From positions 3,267,001 to 3,331,000 of the forward strand of contig NZ_JAHBAH010000001.1 of assembly GCF_020510425.1 (NCBI RefSeq): a stretch of DNA of 64,000 bases, given 5' to 3'. Made by a program: the position numbers and the translations under genes. Below the pieces are notes generated by a model. That model was not told where the DNA came from. It was given only the letters and a program-made list of their open reading frames with translations, and made no database searches. Below, in pieces: positions 35,621-45,121 of this stretch. The stretch's first letter is position 1, and the number at the start of each line of letters is the position of its first letter. This DNA comes from Quatrionicoccus australiensis. GTDB lineage: Bacteria > Pseudomonadota > Gammaproteobacteria > Burkholderiales > Rhodocyclaceae.

Positions 35621-35629
35621 CTTTGTAAC
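35621..35629 (-). promoter_or_regulatory. CTTTGTAAC 9-mer, copy 2
   Basis: Second copy of the 9-mer found at 35091-35099, here 123 bases before the 36-aa gene and just past the end of the RstB-like kinase gene. It may be an operator for the neighbouring RstA-like regulator, by analogy with GTTACA half-sites. Confidence 0.35.
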
Positions 35630-35646
35630 AGGCGGCGGGAGATCGC

Positions 35647-37083
35647 CTACTGGTGGGCTTTCCAGGCCAGCGTGAAGCGGGCGCCGCCGAGTGGCGCCGC
35701 CTCGGCGGTAGCCGTGCCGCCATGCAGTTCAAGCACGCGTCGGGCAATCGCCAGACCCAGGCCGTAACCGCCGGTCGAGCGGTCACGCGAGCGGTCGAGG
35801 CGGGTGAAGGCGGAGAAGACGTGGTCGCGCTCTTCCGGCGGAATGCCGATGCCATCGTCGTCCACGTGGATCAGGATGCGCTCGCCATCGACTTCGGCGC
35901 TGACCACAATTTGCCGGCTGGCGTACTTGAAGGCATTGCGCAGCAGGTTGCGCAGCGCGTAGGGCATGGCTTTCCGGTCGAGGTCGACGTTGAGCTTTTC
36001 TGGCAGTTTTTCGGTGTCGACCGTAATCTGCAGTTGGCGGCCAAGCAGGCGGACGCTATCGACTTCGTCGGTCAGCCAGGCGCCGAACTGCACGCTGGAG
36101 AAATGCGGCTGCGGTGCTTCGCGTTCGAAGCGGGCATAGGTCAGGCTGGTGTCGATGAGGTGATCGAGTTCGTCGAGGTCGGCCTCCATCATCCCCCACA
36201 GGCGTTCGCGCTCGGCCGTTTCGTCGGTCTCGGTGAGCATTTCGAGCGCGAAGCGCATGCGCGCGATCGGCGTGCGCAATTCGTGCGAAATGCCGCAGGA
36301 CAGTTCGCGGTGCGTCGCGAGCAGTTGCTGGACGCGCTCGGCCATGCTGTTCATGGTGTCGGAAAGCGGCGCGATGAGTTGGCTGATGGCCGGCGGCGAG
36401 CGGGCGTCGAAATTGCCGTCGCCGAGATCGCGTGCGGTCTGGCGCAGTGACTCGAGGTCGCGCCAGATCGGGCGCACCCAGAACCATAGCGCGATGCCGA
36501 AAATGACGCCGATCAGGCTCCAGGTCAGCAGGCGCAGGCGCAATTCGAGCGGCAGGCGTTCCGCCAGTTCGGGGTTGCGGTTGGCAGCCAGCGGGCCGAC
36601 CACGAGCACCTGGCTGCTGTTGCCGAGGCGGTGATACATGATGTCGCCGTCGTGGTCGATGGCGATGTCACCGGCGTCGAGCTTGCTGACCTGGGATGGG
36701 GTCAGGCGGCGGTCGAGCGACATGCGCTCAACGATGTCGAGCTTGTACGAGAACTTTTCGTCGAGTTCTTTGATGTTGCGCTGCCAGGTCGCGCGCGGAT
36801 GGCGAAAGAGTTCGTCCTCGATCAGCGTGATCGTGCCGCGCATGAAGCGGCGGGCGTAATCGTCGGTGATGCCGCGTTGCGCGGTGGAAATGATGAAATC
36901 GGCCGTGAACGCGATGGCGACAAAGGAGCCCATCGCCAGCAGGTAGAAGTTGAAGAACAGCTTGGACAGGCTGTAACGGCCGCCCCGCCAGCGTGGCAGC
37001 GAGACCCGGAATAGCGAGCGGGCAAGCCCCTGGCTGTTTTCGCTGCTGTCCTTGCCGTTGCCCGGGGTCTCAGTTCCAGTCAT
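35647..37083 (-). CDS. RstB-like sensor histidine kinase
   Basis: A 478-residue EnvZ-class kinase. It has TM1 (about 41-62), a periplasmic domain (63-180), TM2 (about 184-203), HAMP (204-257) and a HisKA domain with His267 in GISHELRTP. The ATPase domain shows N383, DDDGIG (408-413) and GYGLGLA (439-445). The start ATG lies inside the end of the response-regulator gene (14-base overlap), so the two are translated as a pair. The periplasmic part resembles RstB in length. Its signal is unknown; RstB in enterics answers to PhoP and acid. Longer in-frame starts inside the regulator gene were rejected. Confidence 0.92.
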   Translation of the reverse strand: MTGTETPGNGKDSSENSQGLARSLFRVSLPRWRGGRYSLSKLFFNFYLLAMGSFVAIAFTADFIISTAQRGITDDYARRFMRGTITLIEDELFRHPRATWQRNIKELDEKFSYKLDIVERMSLDRRLTPSQVSKLDAGDIAIDHDGDIMYHRLGNSSQVLVVGPLAANRNPELAERLPLELRLRLLTWSLIGVIFGIALWFWVRPIWRDLESLRQTARDLGDGNFDARSPPAISQLIAPLSDTMNSMAERVQQLLATHRELSCGISHELRTPIARMRFALEMLTETDETAERERLWGMMEADLDELDHLIDTSLTYARFEREAPQPHFSSVQFGAWLTDEVDSVRLLGRQLQITVDTEKLPEKLNVDLDRKAMPYALRNLLRNAFKYASRQIVVSAEVDGERILIHVDDDGIGIPPEERDHVFSAFTRLDRSRDRSTGGYGLGLAIARRVLELHGGTATAEAAPLGGARFTLAWKAHQ

Positions 37084-37774
37084 GTTTGCTGAACAGGTAG
37101 CCCTTGCCGCGTACGGTCTTGATCCGGGTCGGATTTTCCGGATCGTCATTGAGCTTCTTGCGCAGGCGCGAGATGCGGGCATCGATCGAGCGGTCGAGGC
37201 CGTCAAAGCCGATGCCGCGTAGTTCCTGCAGCAGGTCGTCGCGCGACAGCACGTTGCCGGCATGCGAGGCAAGCAGCCAGAGCAGGTCGAATTCGGCGGT
37301 GGTCAGGTCGATGGTGGTGCCGCCCAGCGAAGCGGTGCGGGTGGATTGACTGATCCGGAACTGGCCGAAGACCATGGTTTCGGATTCGTCGCTGCTGCTT
37401 TCGCTGGTGGCTGGCCGGCGCCGGAGCAAGGCCTTGATGCGGGCCAGCAGGACACGTGGCTGCACCGGCTTGGCGATGTAGTCGTCGGCGCCCATCTCGA
37501 GGCCGAGAATCTGGTCGAAGTCCTCGTCGCGCGCGGTGAGCATCAGGATCACGCCGCGGTACTGCTGGCGCACGGCGCGGCAGACTTCGAAGCCGTCCTT
37601 GCCGGGCAGCATGACGTCGAGAATCACCAAGTCCGGCTGTTCGGCCAGGATGCGGGTTTCGGCGGTGTCGCCGCGCGGTTCGATGGAGACCTGGAGATCG
37701 TTCTTGGTCAGGTATTCGGCGGTCAGTTCGGCCAGCCGTTCGTCGTCTTCGACTAGGAGGATGCGTGTATTCAT
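37070..37774 (-). CDS. RstA-like OmpR-family response regulator
   Basis: A 234-residue regulator. Receiver: VEDDERLAEL at the start, phospho-acceptor Asp53 in VILDVMLPGKDG, and the KPVQPRVLLARI switch Lys. A winged-helix DNA-binding domain (about 135-232) ends VRGKGYLF. The N-terminal half resembles E. coli RstA closely (VEPRGD-like IEPRGDTAET, EMGADDYI). It is the first gene of the pair with the kinase downstream. It starts 119 bases from divergent dsbB. Candidate targets are the two GTTACAAAG sites by the small genes. Confidence 0.92.
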   Translation of the reverse strand: MNTRILLVEDDERLAELTAEYLTKNDLQVSIEPRGDTAETRILAEQPDLVILDVMLPGKDGFEVCRAVRQQYRGVILMLTARDEDFDQILGLEMGADDYIAKPVQPRVLLARIKALLRRRPATSESSSDESETMVFGQFRISQSTRTASLGGTTIDLTTAEFDLLWLLASHAGNVLSRDDLLQELRGIGFDGLDRSIDARISRLRKKLNDDPENPTRIKTVRGKGYLFSKHDWN

Positions 37775-37893
37775 TCGCCAATCTTAACGGCGGGGCGGCC
37801 GGTGGTCCACCTCCATGCGGTCAACCGCACTGCCAAGGGCTTTTTTGCCGGGTTAGAATCCGGGCTCGCATCAACTTTACTGGAAGCCTTGTT

Positions 37894-38385
37894 ATGCCTT
37901 GGTCCAAAGTGCCCGTCCGGGCCTGGTTTGCCGCCTTGTCGCTGGGTTGTTTCGGCCTCGTCGCGGTCGGTATGGAATTACAGAATCTGCTGCATCTGGC
38001 GCCGTGCCCGCTGTGCATCTTTCAGCGCCTGCTTTATCTGGTGATTGGTACGCTCGCCTTGTTCGGCTTCGCTTTGCCGGCTGCTCGTCCGCTATGGACG
38101 GCCCTGATTGCCGTGATTGCCCTTCTGGGTGTCGGCGTTGCCGGCTACCAGACCTGGATGCAGGCTTTTCCCGAACTGGCCAGCGAATGCAGCTATGTCG
38201 ATCCGAACCTGATCGAACGCTTTGTCGATTGGCTCGGCATGCAGTATTCGCCGCTTTTCCTGGCGACCGGTTTCTGTTCCAGCAAGGAATGGGTGTTCCT
38301 CGGCCTGTCGATGGCCAACTGGTCAGTGCTGATGTTTGCCGGTATCGCGGCTTACGCTGCCTTGCTCTTCCGGCGCCGGGCCTGA
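37894..38385 (+). CDS. dsbB: Disulfide bond formation protein DsbB
   Basis: DsbB re-oxidises DsbA and passes electrons to quinone in the inner membrane. At 163 residues it has the expected four membrane spans. The first redox pair is C38/C41 in APCPLCIFQR, and the second periplasmic pair is C99 (SECSYVD) and C128 (TGFCSSKEW). The start MPWSKVPVRAW is chosen because the first span follows at once; 43 upstream in-frame codons are not DsbB-like. No dsbA is in the window. A shared terminator lies just downstream, facing rpmG. Confidence 0.95.
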   Translation: MPWSKVPVRAWFAALSLGCFGLVAVGMELQNLLHLAPCPLCIFQRLLYLVIGTLALFGFALPAARPLWTALIAVIALLGVGVAGYQTWMQAFPELASECSYVDPNLIERFVDWLGMQYSPLFLATGFCSSKEWVFLGLSMANWSVLMFAGIAAYAALLFRRRA

Positions 38386-38414
38386 AAAAACAAAACCCGC
38401 CGAAAGGCGGGTTT
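38385..38414. terminator. Bidirectional terminator between dsbB and rpmG
   Basis: AAACCCGCC-GAAA-GGCGGGTTT is a perfect 9-bp stem with a GAAA tetraloop (38393-38414). On the minus strand it is followed by a T-rich stretch (A-run 38385-38390), good for rpmG. On the plus strand only TTT follows, so dsbB termination is weaker. Confidence 0.85.
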
Positions 38415-38437
38415 GTCGAAAGCTGGAGGATGCCGAA

Positions 38438-38605
38438 TTACTTCAGCTTCACTTCCTTGTAAGCAACGTGCTTACGGGCCTTCGGGTCATACTTGTTGAA
38501 CTCCAGTTTGCCAGGCGTCGTGCGCTTGTTCTTGGAGGTGGTGTAGAAGTGTCCGGTACCAGCTGTAGATTCCAGCTTGATTTTTTCGCGTCCGCCTTTA
38601 GCCAT
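38438..38605 (-). CDS. rpmG: 50S ribosomal protein L33
   Basis: A 55-residue L33 of the Cys-free type: it begins [13 protein letters not shown], contains [16 protein letters not shown] and ends [12 protein letters not shown]33 sits near the E site of the large subunit. It lies 19 bases downstream of rpmB on the same strand, the standard rpmBG order. It is too short for many gene finders but unmistakable. The Cys-free form indicates no zinc ribbon. Confidence 0.97.
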   Translation of the reverse strand: MAKGGREKIKLESTAGTGHFYTTSKNKRTTPGKLEFNKYDPKARKHVAYKEVKLK

Positions 38606-38624
38606 TTTACTTATCCTTCCTTAA

Positions 38625-38858
38625 TCAGACTTCGCCGCGGGCACGCAGGTCGGCCAGAACGGTATCGATACCATTCTTGTCGATCAGACGCAGACCGGCG
38701 TTGGAAACGCGCAGGCGGACGAAGCGGTTTTCGCTCTCGACCCAGAAGCGGCGATACTGCAGATTCGGCAGGAAGCGACGCTTCGTTCTATTGTTGGCGT
38801 GGGAAACTTTGTTCCCAACCATCGGGGCTTTACCCGTTACTTGGCAGACTCGCGCCAT
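38625..38858 (-). CDS. rpmB: 50S ribosomal protein L28
   Basis: A 77-residue L28: [29 protein letters not shown] at the start (Cys5 is the lone Cys of the common form), [17 protein letters not shown] in the middle, and a C-terminal helix ending RARGEV. It is the first gene of the rpmBG operon, behind a near-consensus promoter at 38896-38924. radC lies upstream on the same strand. Confidence 0.97.
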   Translation of the reverse strand: MARVCQVTGKAPMVGNKVSHANNRTKRRFLPNLQYRRFWVESENRFVRLRVSNAGLRLIDKNGIDTVLADLRARGEV

Positions 38859-38895
38859 GATTGGTGCTCCAGAATTCGCTAGAAGAAAGCCCGCG

Positions 38896-38924
38896 ATTTT
38901 ACGAATAAGCCACGGTAATTTCAA
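38896..38924 (-). promoter_or_regulatory. Sigma-70 promoter of rpmB-rpmG
   Basis: On the minus strand TTGAAA (38924-38919), exactly 17 bases, then TAAAAT (38901-38896), about 37 bases before the rpmB start. The AT-rich upstream flank (T/A-runs at 38925-38945) could serve as an UP element. This is one of the best promoter matches in the window. Confidence 0.8.
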
Positions 38925-38940
38925 GTACTTTTTGCTTTTT

Positions 38941-39621
38941 CTATAAAAGGCCGCGCTCGGCGAAGGAGAGTGGCTGCTGATTGCCGGCCACAATGAAGTG
39001 GTCGAGCAGCCTGACATCGACCATGGCAAGCGCCTCCTTGAGGGAGCGGGTGAGCATTTCGTCGGCGCGCGACGGCTCGGCGACGCCCGATGGATGGTTG
39101 TGGGCGAGGATGACGGCGGCGGCATTATGGGCGAGGGCAATCTTGACCACTTCGCGGGGATAGACCGAAGTCTGGGTCAGCGAACCGGTGAACAATTCCT
39201 CTGCTATTAGTAGACGATTCTGCGCATCGAGCCACAGTGCCATGAATATTTCGTGCGGTTGGTCGGCCAGCTTGAGGCGCAACCAGTCGCGGACCGCGCC
39301 GGGGGCGGACAAGGTGTCGCGCTGCGCCAGTTCCTGGGAAAGGGCGCGCCGGCTCAGTTCGAAACTGGCTTTGAGCTGCGCCGCCTTGGCCTGGCCGATG
39401 CCCGAGACGCTGGCCAGTTCCTTCAGCGAGGCTTCGGCCAGGCGGCTCAAATGGCCGTCGAAACGCTTCAATAAATCGCGCGCCAGATCGACCGCGCTTT
39501 TGCCGCGCACGCCGACTCTTAAATAGATGGCGAGCAGTTCGGCATCGGAGAGCGCTTGCGGGCCATGCCGCAACAAACGTTCGCGCGGACGTTCGGCGAG
39601 GGGCCAGTCGGTGATCGACAT
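38941..39621 (-). CDS. radC: RadC-family JAMM-domain protein
   Basis: A 226-residue UPF0758 protein. The N-terminal helix-hairpin-helix region (about 1-95) has [19 protein letters not shown] and [13 protein letters not shown]. The C-terminal MPN/JAMM metalloprotease-like domain has the zinc motif [14 protein letters not shown], with the upstream Glu in AEELFTGSL. RadC was named for a DNA repair phenotype that was later reassigned, so its function is uncertain. It is divergent from coaBC across 46 bases and precedes rpmBG, a frequent betaproteobacterial order. Confidence 0.93.
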   Translation of the reverse strand: MSITDWPLAERPRERLLRHGPQALSDAELLAIYLRVGVRGKSAVDLARDLLKRFDGHLSRLAEASLKELASVSGIGQAKAAQLKASFELSRRALSQELAQRDTLSAPGAVRDWLRLKLADQPHEIFMALWLDAQNRLLIAEELFTGSLTQTSVYPREVVKIALAHNAAAVILAHNHPSGVAEPSRADEMLTRSLKEALAMVDVRLLDHFIVAGNQQPLSFAERGLL

Positions 39622-39667
39622 GCTAATTCCAGTAAAATGGAAAGGCTCTCATTCTAATGGCAAGACA

Positions 39668-40870
39668 ATGGAATTAAATGCAAAACGCATAGTTCTTGGC
39701 GTGACCGGTGGTATCGCTGCCTACAAGGCGGCGGAACTGGTTCGTCTGCTGGGCAAGCAGGGCGCCGACGTGCAGGTGGCGATGACCGAGGGCGCGACGC
39801 ACTTCGTGACGCCGACCACTTTTCAGGCCCTGTCCGGCAAGCCCGTGTTTACCGACCAGTGGGATCAGCGTATGCCGAACGCCATGGCGCATATCGATCT
39901 GTCGCGTGCGGCCGACCTGATCCTGGTGGCGCCTGCTTCGGCAGATTTCTTGGCGCGCATCGCCAACGGTTTTGCCGATGACCTGTTGTCTACCATGGTG
40001 CTGGCGCGGGCTTGCCCGCTGCTCGTGGCACCGGCGATGAATCTGCAGATGTGGCAGAACCCGGCGACGCAGCGCAATGTCGCGCAACTCGCCGCCGATG
40101 GCGTGCAGTTGCTCGGTCCGGCCAGCGGCGAGCAGGCCTGCGGCGAAGTCGGGGCCGGTCGCATGCTGGAGCCGGAAGAGATTCTTGAAGAGGTGATCGC
40201 CTTCTTCACGCCCAAGGTGCTGGCCGGGCGCAAGGTGGTGATCACCGCCGGGCCGACCTTCGAGGCGATCGACCCGGTGCGCGGCATCACCAACCTGTCC
40301 TCCGGGCGCATGGGCTATGCGCTGGCGCGTGCTGCGCGCCAGGCCGGGGCGCAGGTGACGCTGGTTTCCGGGCCGGTCGCTTTTGCCGCGCCACAGGGCG
40401 TCGACCGTATCAATGTGCGCAGCGCGCTCGAAATGCACGCGGCGGTGATGGGCGCGGTCGGCACTGCCGACATCTTCATCGGCGTTGCCGCGGTGGCCGA
40501 CTACCGTGTGGCGAATGCTGCCGAACACAAGTTGAAGAAGGATACGGGCGGCATTCCGCCGATTGAACTGGTCGAAAACCCGGACATCTTGGCCGAAGTC
40601 GCTGCCTTGCCGGCGGCGCCGTTCTGCGTCGGCTTCGCGGCGGAGAGCCGCAATCTTGAAGAGTATGCGCAGGCCAAGCGCAAAAAGAAGAATATCCCGC
40701 TGATTGCCGGCAACCTGATCCAGGACGGCTTTGGCGGCGATGACAACCGGCTTGTCCTGTTCGACGATGCCGGTGTCCATCCGCTGACGCCGGCGCCGAA
40801 ATCGGTGCTGGCCCGTCAACTTATTGAACACATTGCCCACATGACAGGAAACACCGATGCACACGATTGA
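39668..40870 (+). CDS. coaBC: Bifunctional phosphopantothenoylcysteine decarboxylase/synthetase
   Basis: A 400-residue coenzyme A enzyme. The CoaC half (about 1-185) is a flavin decarboxylase with [14 protein letters not shown], the catalytic His of [14 protein letters not shown], and APAMNLQMW. The CoaB half (about 190-400) is a CTP-dependent ligase with [30 protein letters not shown] and the K-x-KK-type motif HKLKKDTGG. The start [15 protein letters not shown] is chosen because it abuts the flavin fold; an upstream 47-codon extension overlaps radC. The end overlaps dut by 14 bases, a common arrangement. Confidence 0.97.
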   Translation: MELNAKRIVLGVTGGIAAYKAAELVRLLGKQGADVQVAMTEGATHFVTPTTFQALSGKPVFTDQWDQRMPNAMAHIDLSRAADLILVAPASADFLARIANGFADDLLSTMVLARACPLLVAPAMNLQMWQNPATQRNVAQLAADGVQLLGPASGEQACGEVGAGRMLEPEEILEEVIAFFTPKVLAGRKVVITAGPTFEAIDPVRGITNLSSGRMGYALARAARQAGAQVTLVSGPVAFAAPQGVDRINVRSALEMHAAVMGAVGTADIFIGVAAVADYRVANAAEHKLKKDTGGIPPIELVENPDILAEVAALPAAPFCVGFAAESRNLEEYAQAKRKKKNIPLIAGNLIQDGFGGDDNRLVLFDDAGVHPLTPAPKSVLARQLIEHIAHMTGNTDAHD

Positions 40871-41306
40871 CGTCAAGATTCTCGACAACCGCCTGCGCGA
40901 CACGCCGCCGCACTACGCAACGCCCGGCTCGGCCGGCCTCGACCTGCGCGCCTGCATTGCCGAACCGCTCACCGTGGCGCCCGGCCAGACGACGCTGGTG
41001 CCGACCGGCATGGCCATCCACCTCGCCGATCCCGGCCTGGCGGCGATGATCCTGCCGCGCTCAGGCCTCGGTCACAAGCACGGCATCGTGCTCGGCAACC
41101 TGACCGGGCTGATCGACAGCGATTACCAGGGCGAGTTGATGGTGTCGGTGTGGAATCGCGGTCAGACCGAATTCACGCTCAATCCGCTCGATCGCATCGC
41201 GCAGATGATCATCGTGCCGGTGCTGCAGGTCGGCTTCAATATTGTTGACGAGTTCGACGCCAGCAAGCGCGGCGAGGGCGGTTTCGGCAGTACCGGCCAC
41301 GCCTGA
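40857..41306 (+). CDS. dut: Deoxyuridine 5'-triphosphate nucleotidohydrolase
   Basis: dUTPase converts dUTP to dUMP and limits uracil in DNA. The 149-residue homotrimeric type has all five motifs: [44 protein letters not shown] and the flexible C-terminal arm [10 protein letters not shown]. It begins inside the last codons of coaBC in another frame. It converges on the DUF2789 gene 15 bases away. Confidence 0.97.
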   Translation: MHTIDVKILDNRLRDTPPHYATPGSAGLDLRACIAEPLTVAPGQTTLVPTGMAIHLADPGLAAMILPRSGLGHKHGIVLGNLTGLIDSDYQGELMVSVWNRGQTEFTLNPLDRIAQMIIVPVLQVGFNIVDEFDASKRGEGGFGSTGHA

Positions 41307-41321
41307 GCGAAATTTTCTGCT

Positions 41322-41561
41322 TTAGTGCGCCGGGTGCAGCGCCGCGTTCAGGTGGTCGATGACTTCCGCCCAGTCGGCATCGACCAGGATTTCCTCGCGC
41401 AGGAAGGTGGCCTGGGCCGGGCTCCAGAACGGCGCATCGGCGAGGCGGGCCGGTTCGGGCAGCGGGCCGTGCGTTTCGATGAAGCGCGCGATGTCCGCAT
41501 CTTCCGACGGCAATCCCAACTGGGCGAACAGATTGCGCATGCTGTGGCTGTGGGTTTCCAT
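41322..41561 (-). CDS. DUF2789 family protein
   Basis: A 79-residue cytosolic protein starting METHSHSMRNLFAQLGLPS, the diagnostic start of DUF2789, and ending with a helix, DWAEVIDHLNAALHPAH. The family has a small helical fold and no known function. The ATG follows a GAGGTCAGCC leader that is identical to the one before fumC. The four upstream in-frame codons (MRSA) are less likely. Confidence 0.88.
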   Translation of the reverse strand: METHSHSMRNLFAQLGLPSEDADIARFIETHGPLPEPARLADAPFWSPAQATFLREEILVDADWAEVIDHLNAALHPAH

Positions 41562-41640
41562 GGCTGACCTCAACTTGATTGTTTGCGGTGGCGGCCGAAT
41601 CTGGCCTGCTGCGGGTTGGAGTCCGGTCCGCCGGCAAAGT

Positions 41641-43041
<1,401 letters not shown>

Positions 43042-43110
43042 GGCTGACCTCGCTTTCTCTTTGCTAAGAGGAGATTGCCGGCCGGAGGTTCAGAAATCGT
43101 GCTTTTTTAC

Positions 43111-43120
43111 CGGTCGACCG
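43111..43120. repeat. CGGTCGACCG palindrome, copy 1
   Basis: A 10-bp perfect palindrome, with a TTTTTT run at 43103-43108, in the fumC-aceK gap. It is one of four intergenic copies of GGTCGACC next to T-rich stretches (others at 58246, 61317 and 62545). Confidence 0.6.
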
Positions 43121-43141
43121 TCTGGAACGGCCGTTTTTCGC

Positions 43142-44914
43142 CTAGTCAGCTTCCGGCGGGGTGTTGCAGAAGCGCAGTTCTTCCGGGTAGGGGAAAAAGT
43201 CCTCGACGTGGCCGGCGCGGATCTTCTCCTGCGCTTCCTGCCAGAATTTTGCTGAGAGCAGGTCCTTGTGGTGCTTGTGGAAGATCTTGCGCAGGGTCGG
43301 CGAGGCGAGCAGGAAGGTGGCGAATTCCTCGGGGAAGATGTCGTTCTTCGCCACCGGATACCAGACCTCGCCCGACATCTCGGTCTCGAAGTCGGGTGCC
43401 GGCGGGATTTTGCGGAAGTTGCAGTCGGTCATGTACTCGATCTCGTCGTAGTCGTAGAAGACGACGCGGCCGTAGCGGGTGACGCCGAAGTTCTTCCACA
43501 GCATGTCGCCGGGGAAGATGTTGGCCTGGGCCAGTTCGCGGATGGCGTTGCCGTATTCACGGATCGCGTGCTCGAGGCCGTCGATGTTGTTGCTGCGCTC
43601 CATGCGGTCGAGATGGATGTTGAGCGGCTCCATGCGGCGTTCGATGTAGAGGTGCTTGATGATCAGCTGGTCGCCATCCACCTCGAAACAGTTCGGCGCC
43701 AGTTTCTGCAATTCGGCCAGCACTTCGTCGTCGAAGCGCTTGAGCGGCAGCAGCACGTTGGAAAACTCCAGCGTGTCGGCCATGCGTCCGACCCGGTCGA
43801 CCTGCTTGACGAGCAGGAATTTCTTTTTCACGGTGGCGCGGTCCATGTTCTTCGAGCTGCCGAAGACATCCTTGATCAGCTTGAAGACGTAGGGGTAGGA
43901 GGGCAGCGTGAACACCAGCATGACCAGGCCGCGGATGCCGGGCGCCATGATGAACTTGTCTTCCGAGTGGCGCAGATGGTAGATCAGGTCGCGGAAGAAC
44001 ATGGTTTTGCCCTGCTTGCCGAGGCCGAGCATGATGTACAGCTCGGAGCGCGGCTTGTTGGGCAGGATGGAGCGCAGGAACTGGACGTAGCCGGACGGCA
44101 CTTCCATGTCGACCATGAAATAGGCGCGCGACAGCGAAAAGAGCAGGCCGATGCGCCAGGCGTCGAGCAGCACGGTATCGATGAAGAGCCGGCCGTTCTC
44201 GTCGTGCAGGACGGGAATGGTGAAGGGGTACTCGGCGGCGCCGTTGATCGCCTTGCCGATGATGTAGGCGGCCTTGTTGCGGTAGAAAGCGGAAGCGAGC
44301 ACCTGAATCTGGAAATTCACCTCGCGTTGCGGCATGCCCTGCAGGAAACGGCTGATCGCCTGATAGACGCGATTGACGTCGCGCTCGAGATCGGCAAACG
44401 GCCGGTGCCAGTTGAAGTCGGCAATGATGCTGGCGACCGCGCCGCGCAGGCCGTCCGCCTTGGCGTAGTAGCTGCGGTAGGTCGGGTCGGTGTCGGCCTC
44501 GATGTTTTCGGTCGACAGCGTCGGGCGGACGAAAATGAAATCGTTGTGATAGTAGTTGCGGTCGAGAATCTTGGTCGTCACCGAGTTGAAGAAGGTCTCG
44601 GCCAGTTCCGGCTGCTTGTGGTTGAGCAGCAACCCGATGTAGAGCAGCTTGATCTGCTGCCAGGTTGGCTGGTCGATGTGGCTGGCGTCGAACTCGTCGC
44701 GCAGGCGCTCGACGCATTCATCGACGCGGTCGTCGTAGAAGCGGATGCGCTCCTTGACGGCGAGCTGTACGCCGGGCCAGTCGGCTTTTTCAAAGCGGAC
44801 CTTGGCTTCCTGGCTGGTCGCGCGAAACAGCGAGTAATGCTTGTTGAAGCCCTGGATCAGGGCGAGCGCGATCTGGTGGGCGTTGGTGCCGTAGAGGCCG
44901 ACCGCAATTTTCAT
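43142..44914 (-). CDS. aceK: Isocitrate dehydrogenase kinase/phosphatase
   Basis: AceK phosphorylates and dephosphorylates the dimeric isocitrate dehydrogenase and so directs isocitrate to the glyoxylate shunt. The 590-residue length is normal. The regulatory N-terminal half ends near residue 310. The kinase-like half has the ATP-binding stretch APGIRGLVMLVFTLPSYPYVFKLIKD and the active-site segments FPGDMLWKNFGVTRYGRVVFYDYDE with the key Asp residues. The gene is divergent from the monomeric IDH gene over 207 bases, not in an aceBAK operon. Isocitrate lyase and malate synthase are not in the window. Confidence 0.97.
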   Translation of the reverse strand: MKIAVGLYGTNAHQIALALIQGFNKHYSLFRATSQEAKVRFEKADWPGVQLAVKERIRFYDDRVDECVERLRDEFDASHIDQPTWQQIKLLYIGLLLNHKQPELAETFFNSVTTKILDRNYYHNDFIFVRPTLSTENIEADTDPTYRSYYAKADGLRGAVASIIADFNWHRPFADLERDVNRVYQAISRFLQGMPQREVNFQIQVLASAFYRNKAAYIIGKAINGAAEYPFTIPVLHDENGRLFIDTVLLDAWRIGLLFSLSRAYFMVDMEVPSGYVQFLRSILPNKPRSELYIMLGLGKQGKTMFFRDLIYHLRHSEDKFIMAPGIRGLVMLVFTLPSYPYVFKLIKDVFGSSKNMDRATVKKKFLLVKQVDRVGRMADTLEFSNVLLPLKRFDDEVLAELQKLAPNCFEVDGDQLIIKHLYIERRMEPLNIHLDRMERSNNIDGLEHAIREYGNAIRELAQANIFPGDMLWKNFGVTRYGRVVFYDYDEIEYMTDCNFRKIPPAPDFETEMSGEVWYPVAKNDIFPEEFATFLLASPTLRKIFHKHHKDLLSAKFWQEAQEKIRAGHVEDFFPYPEELRFCNTPPEAD

Positions 44915-45001
44915 TTTTGTCTCCTGACTTTGCCCGAAATTCTAGCATTTGGCATGCGCGCTGACGGCTTGCCGGGCACGCTGGCAAGCCGTTTGGGCGG
45001 T

Positions 45002-45038
45002 GTCAACGTTGACTGCCATGCGGCAGGCAAAGGATACT
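45002..45038 (+). promoter_or_regulatory. Putative promoter with 12-bp palindrome, aceK/icd gap
   Basis: GTCAACGTTGAC (45002-45013) is a perfect palindrome whose right half forms a TTGACT -35 (45009-45014). GATACT (45033-45038) follows after an 18-base spacer. This lies about 84 bases before the monomeric IDH start. A regulator dimer bound at the palindrome would cover the -35 and could affect aceK in the other direction. Confidence 0.5.
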
Positions 45039-45121
45039 CTTCGTTTTGTCGCTGTAAGTATGGCGAAAGGGGGACGGCGTACATTCGTCCCGGTAAATCT
45101 AACCTAATACGAGGGGGTAGC

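Noticed and set aside
43268..45121. A plus-strand frame of about 600 codons running into the monomeric IDH gene
   Set aside because: It is antisense to aceK, which is a certain gene; GC-rich third positions keep the opposite frame open. The IDH start at 45122 has its own ribosome site.
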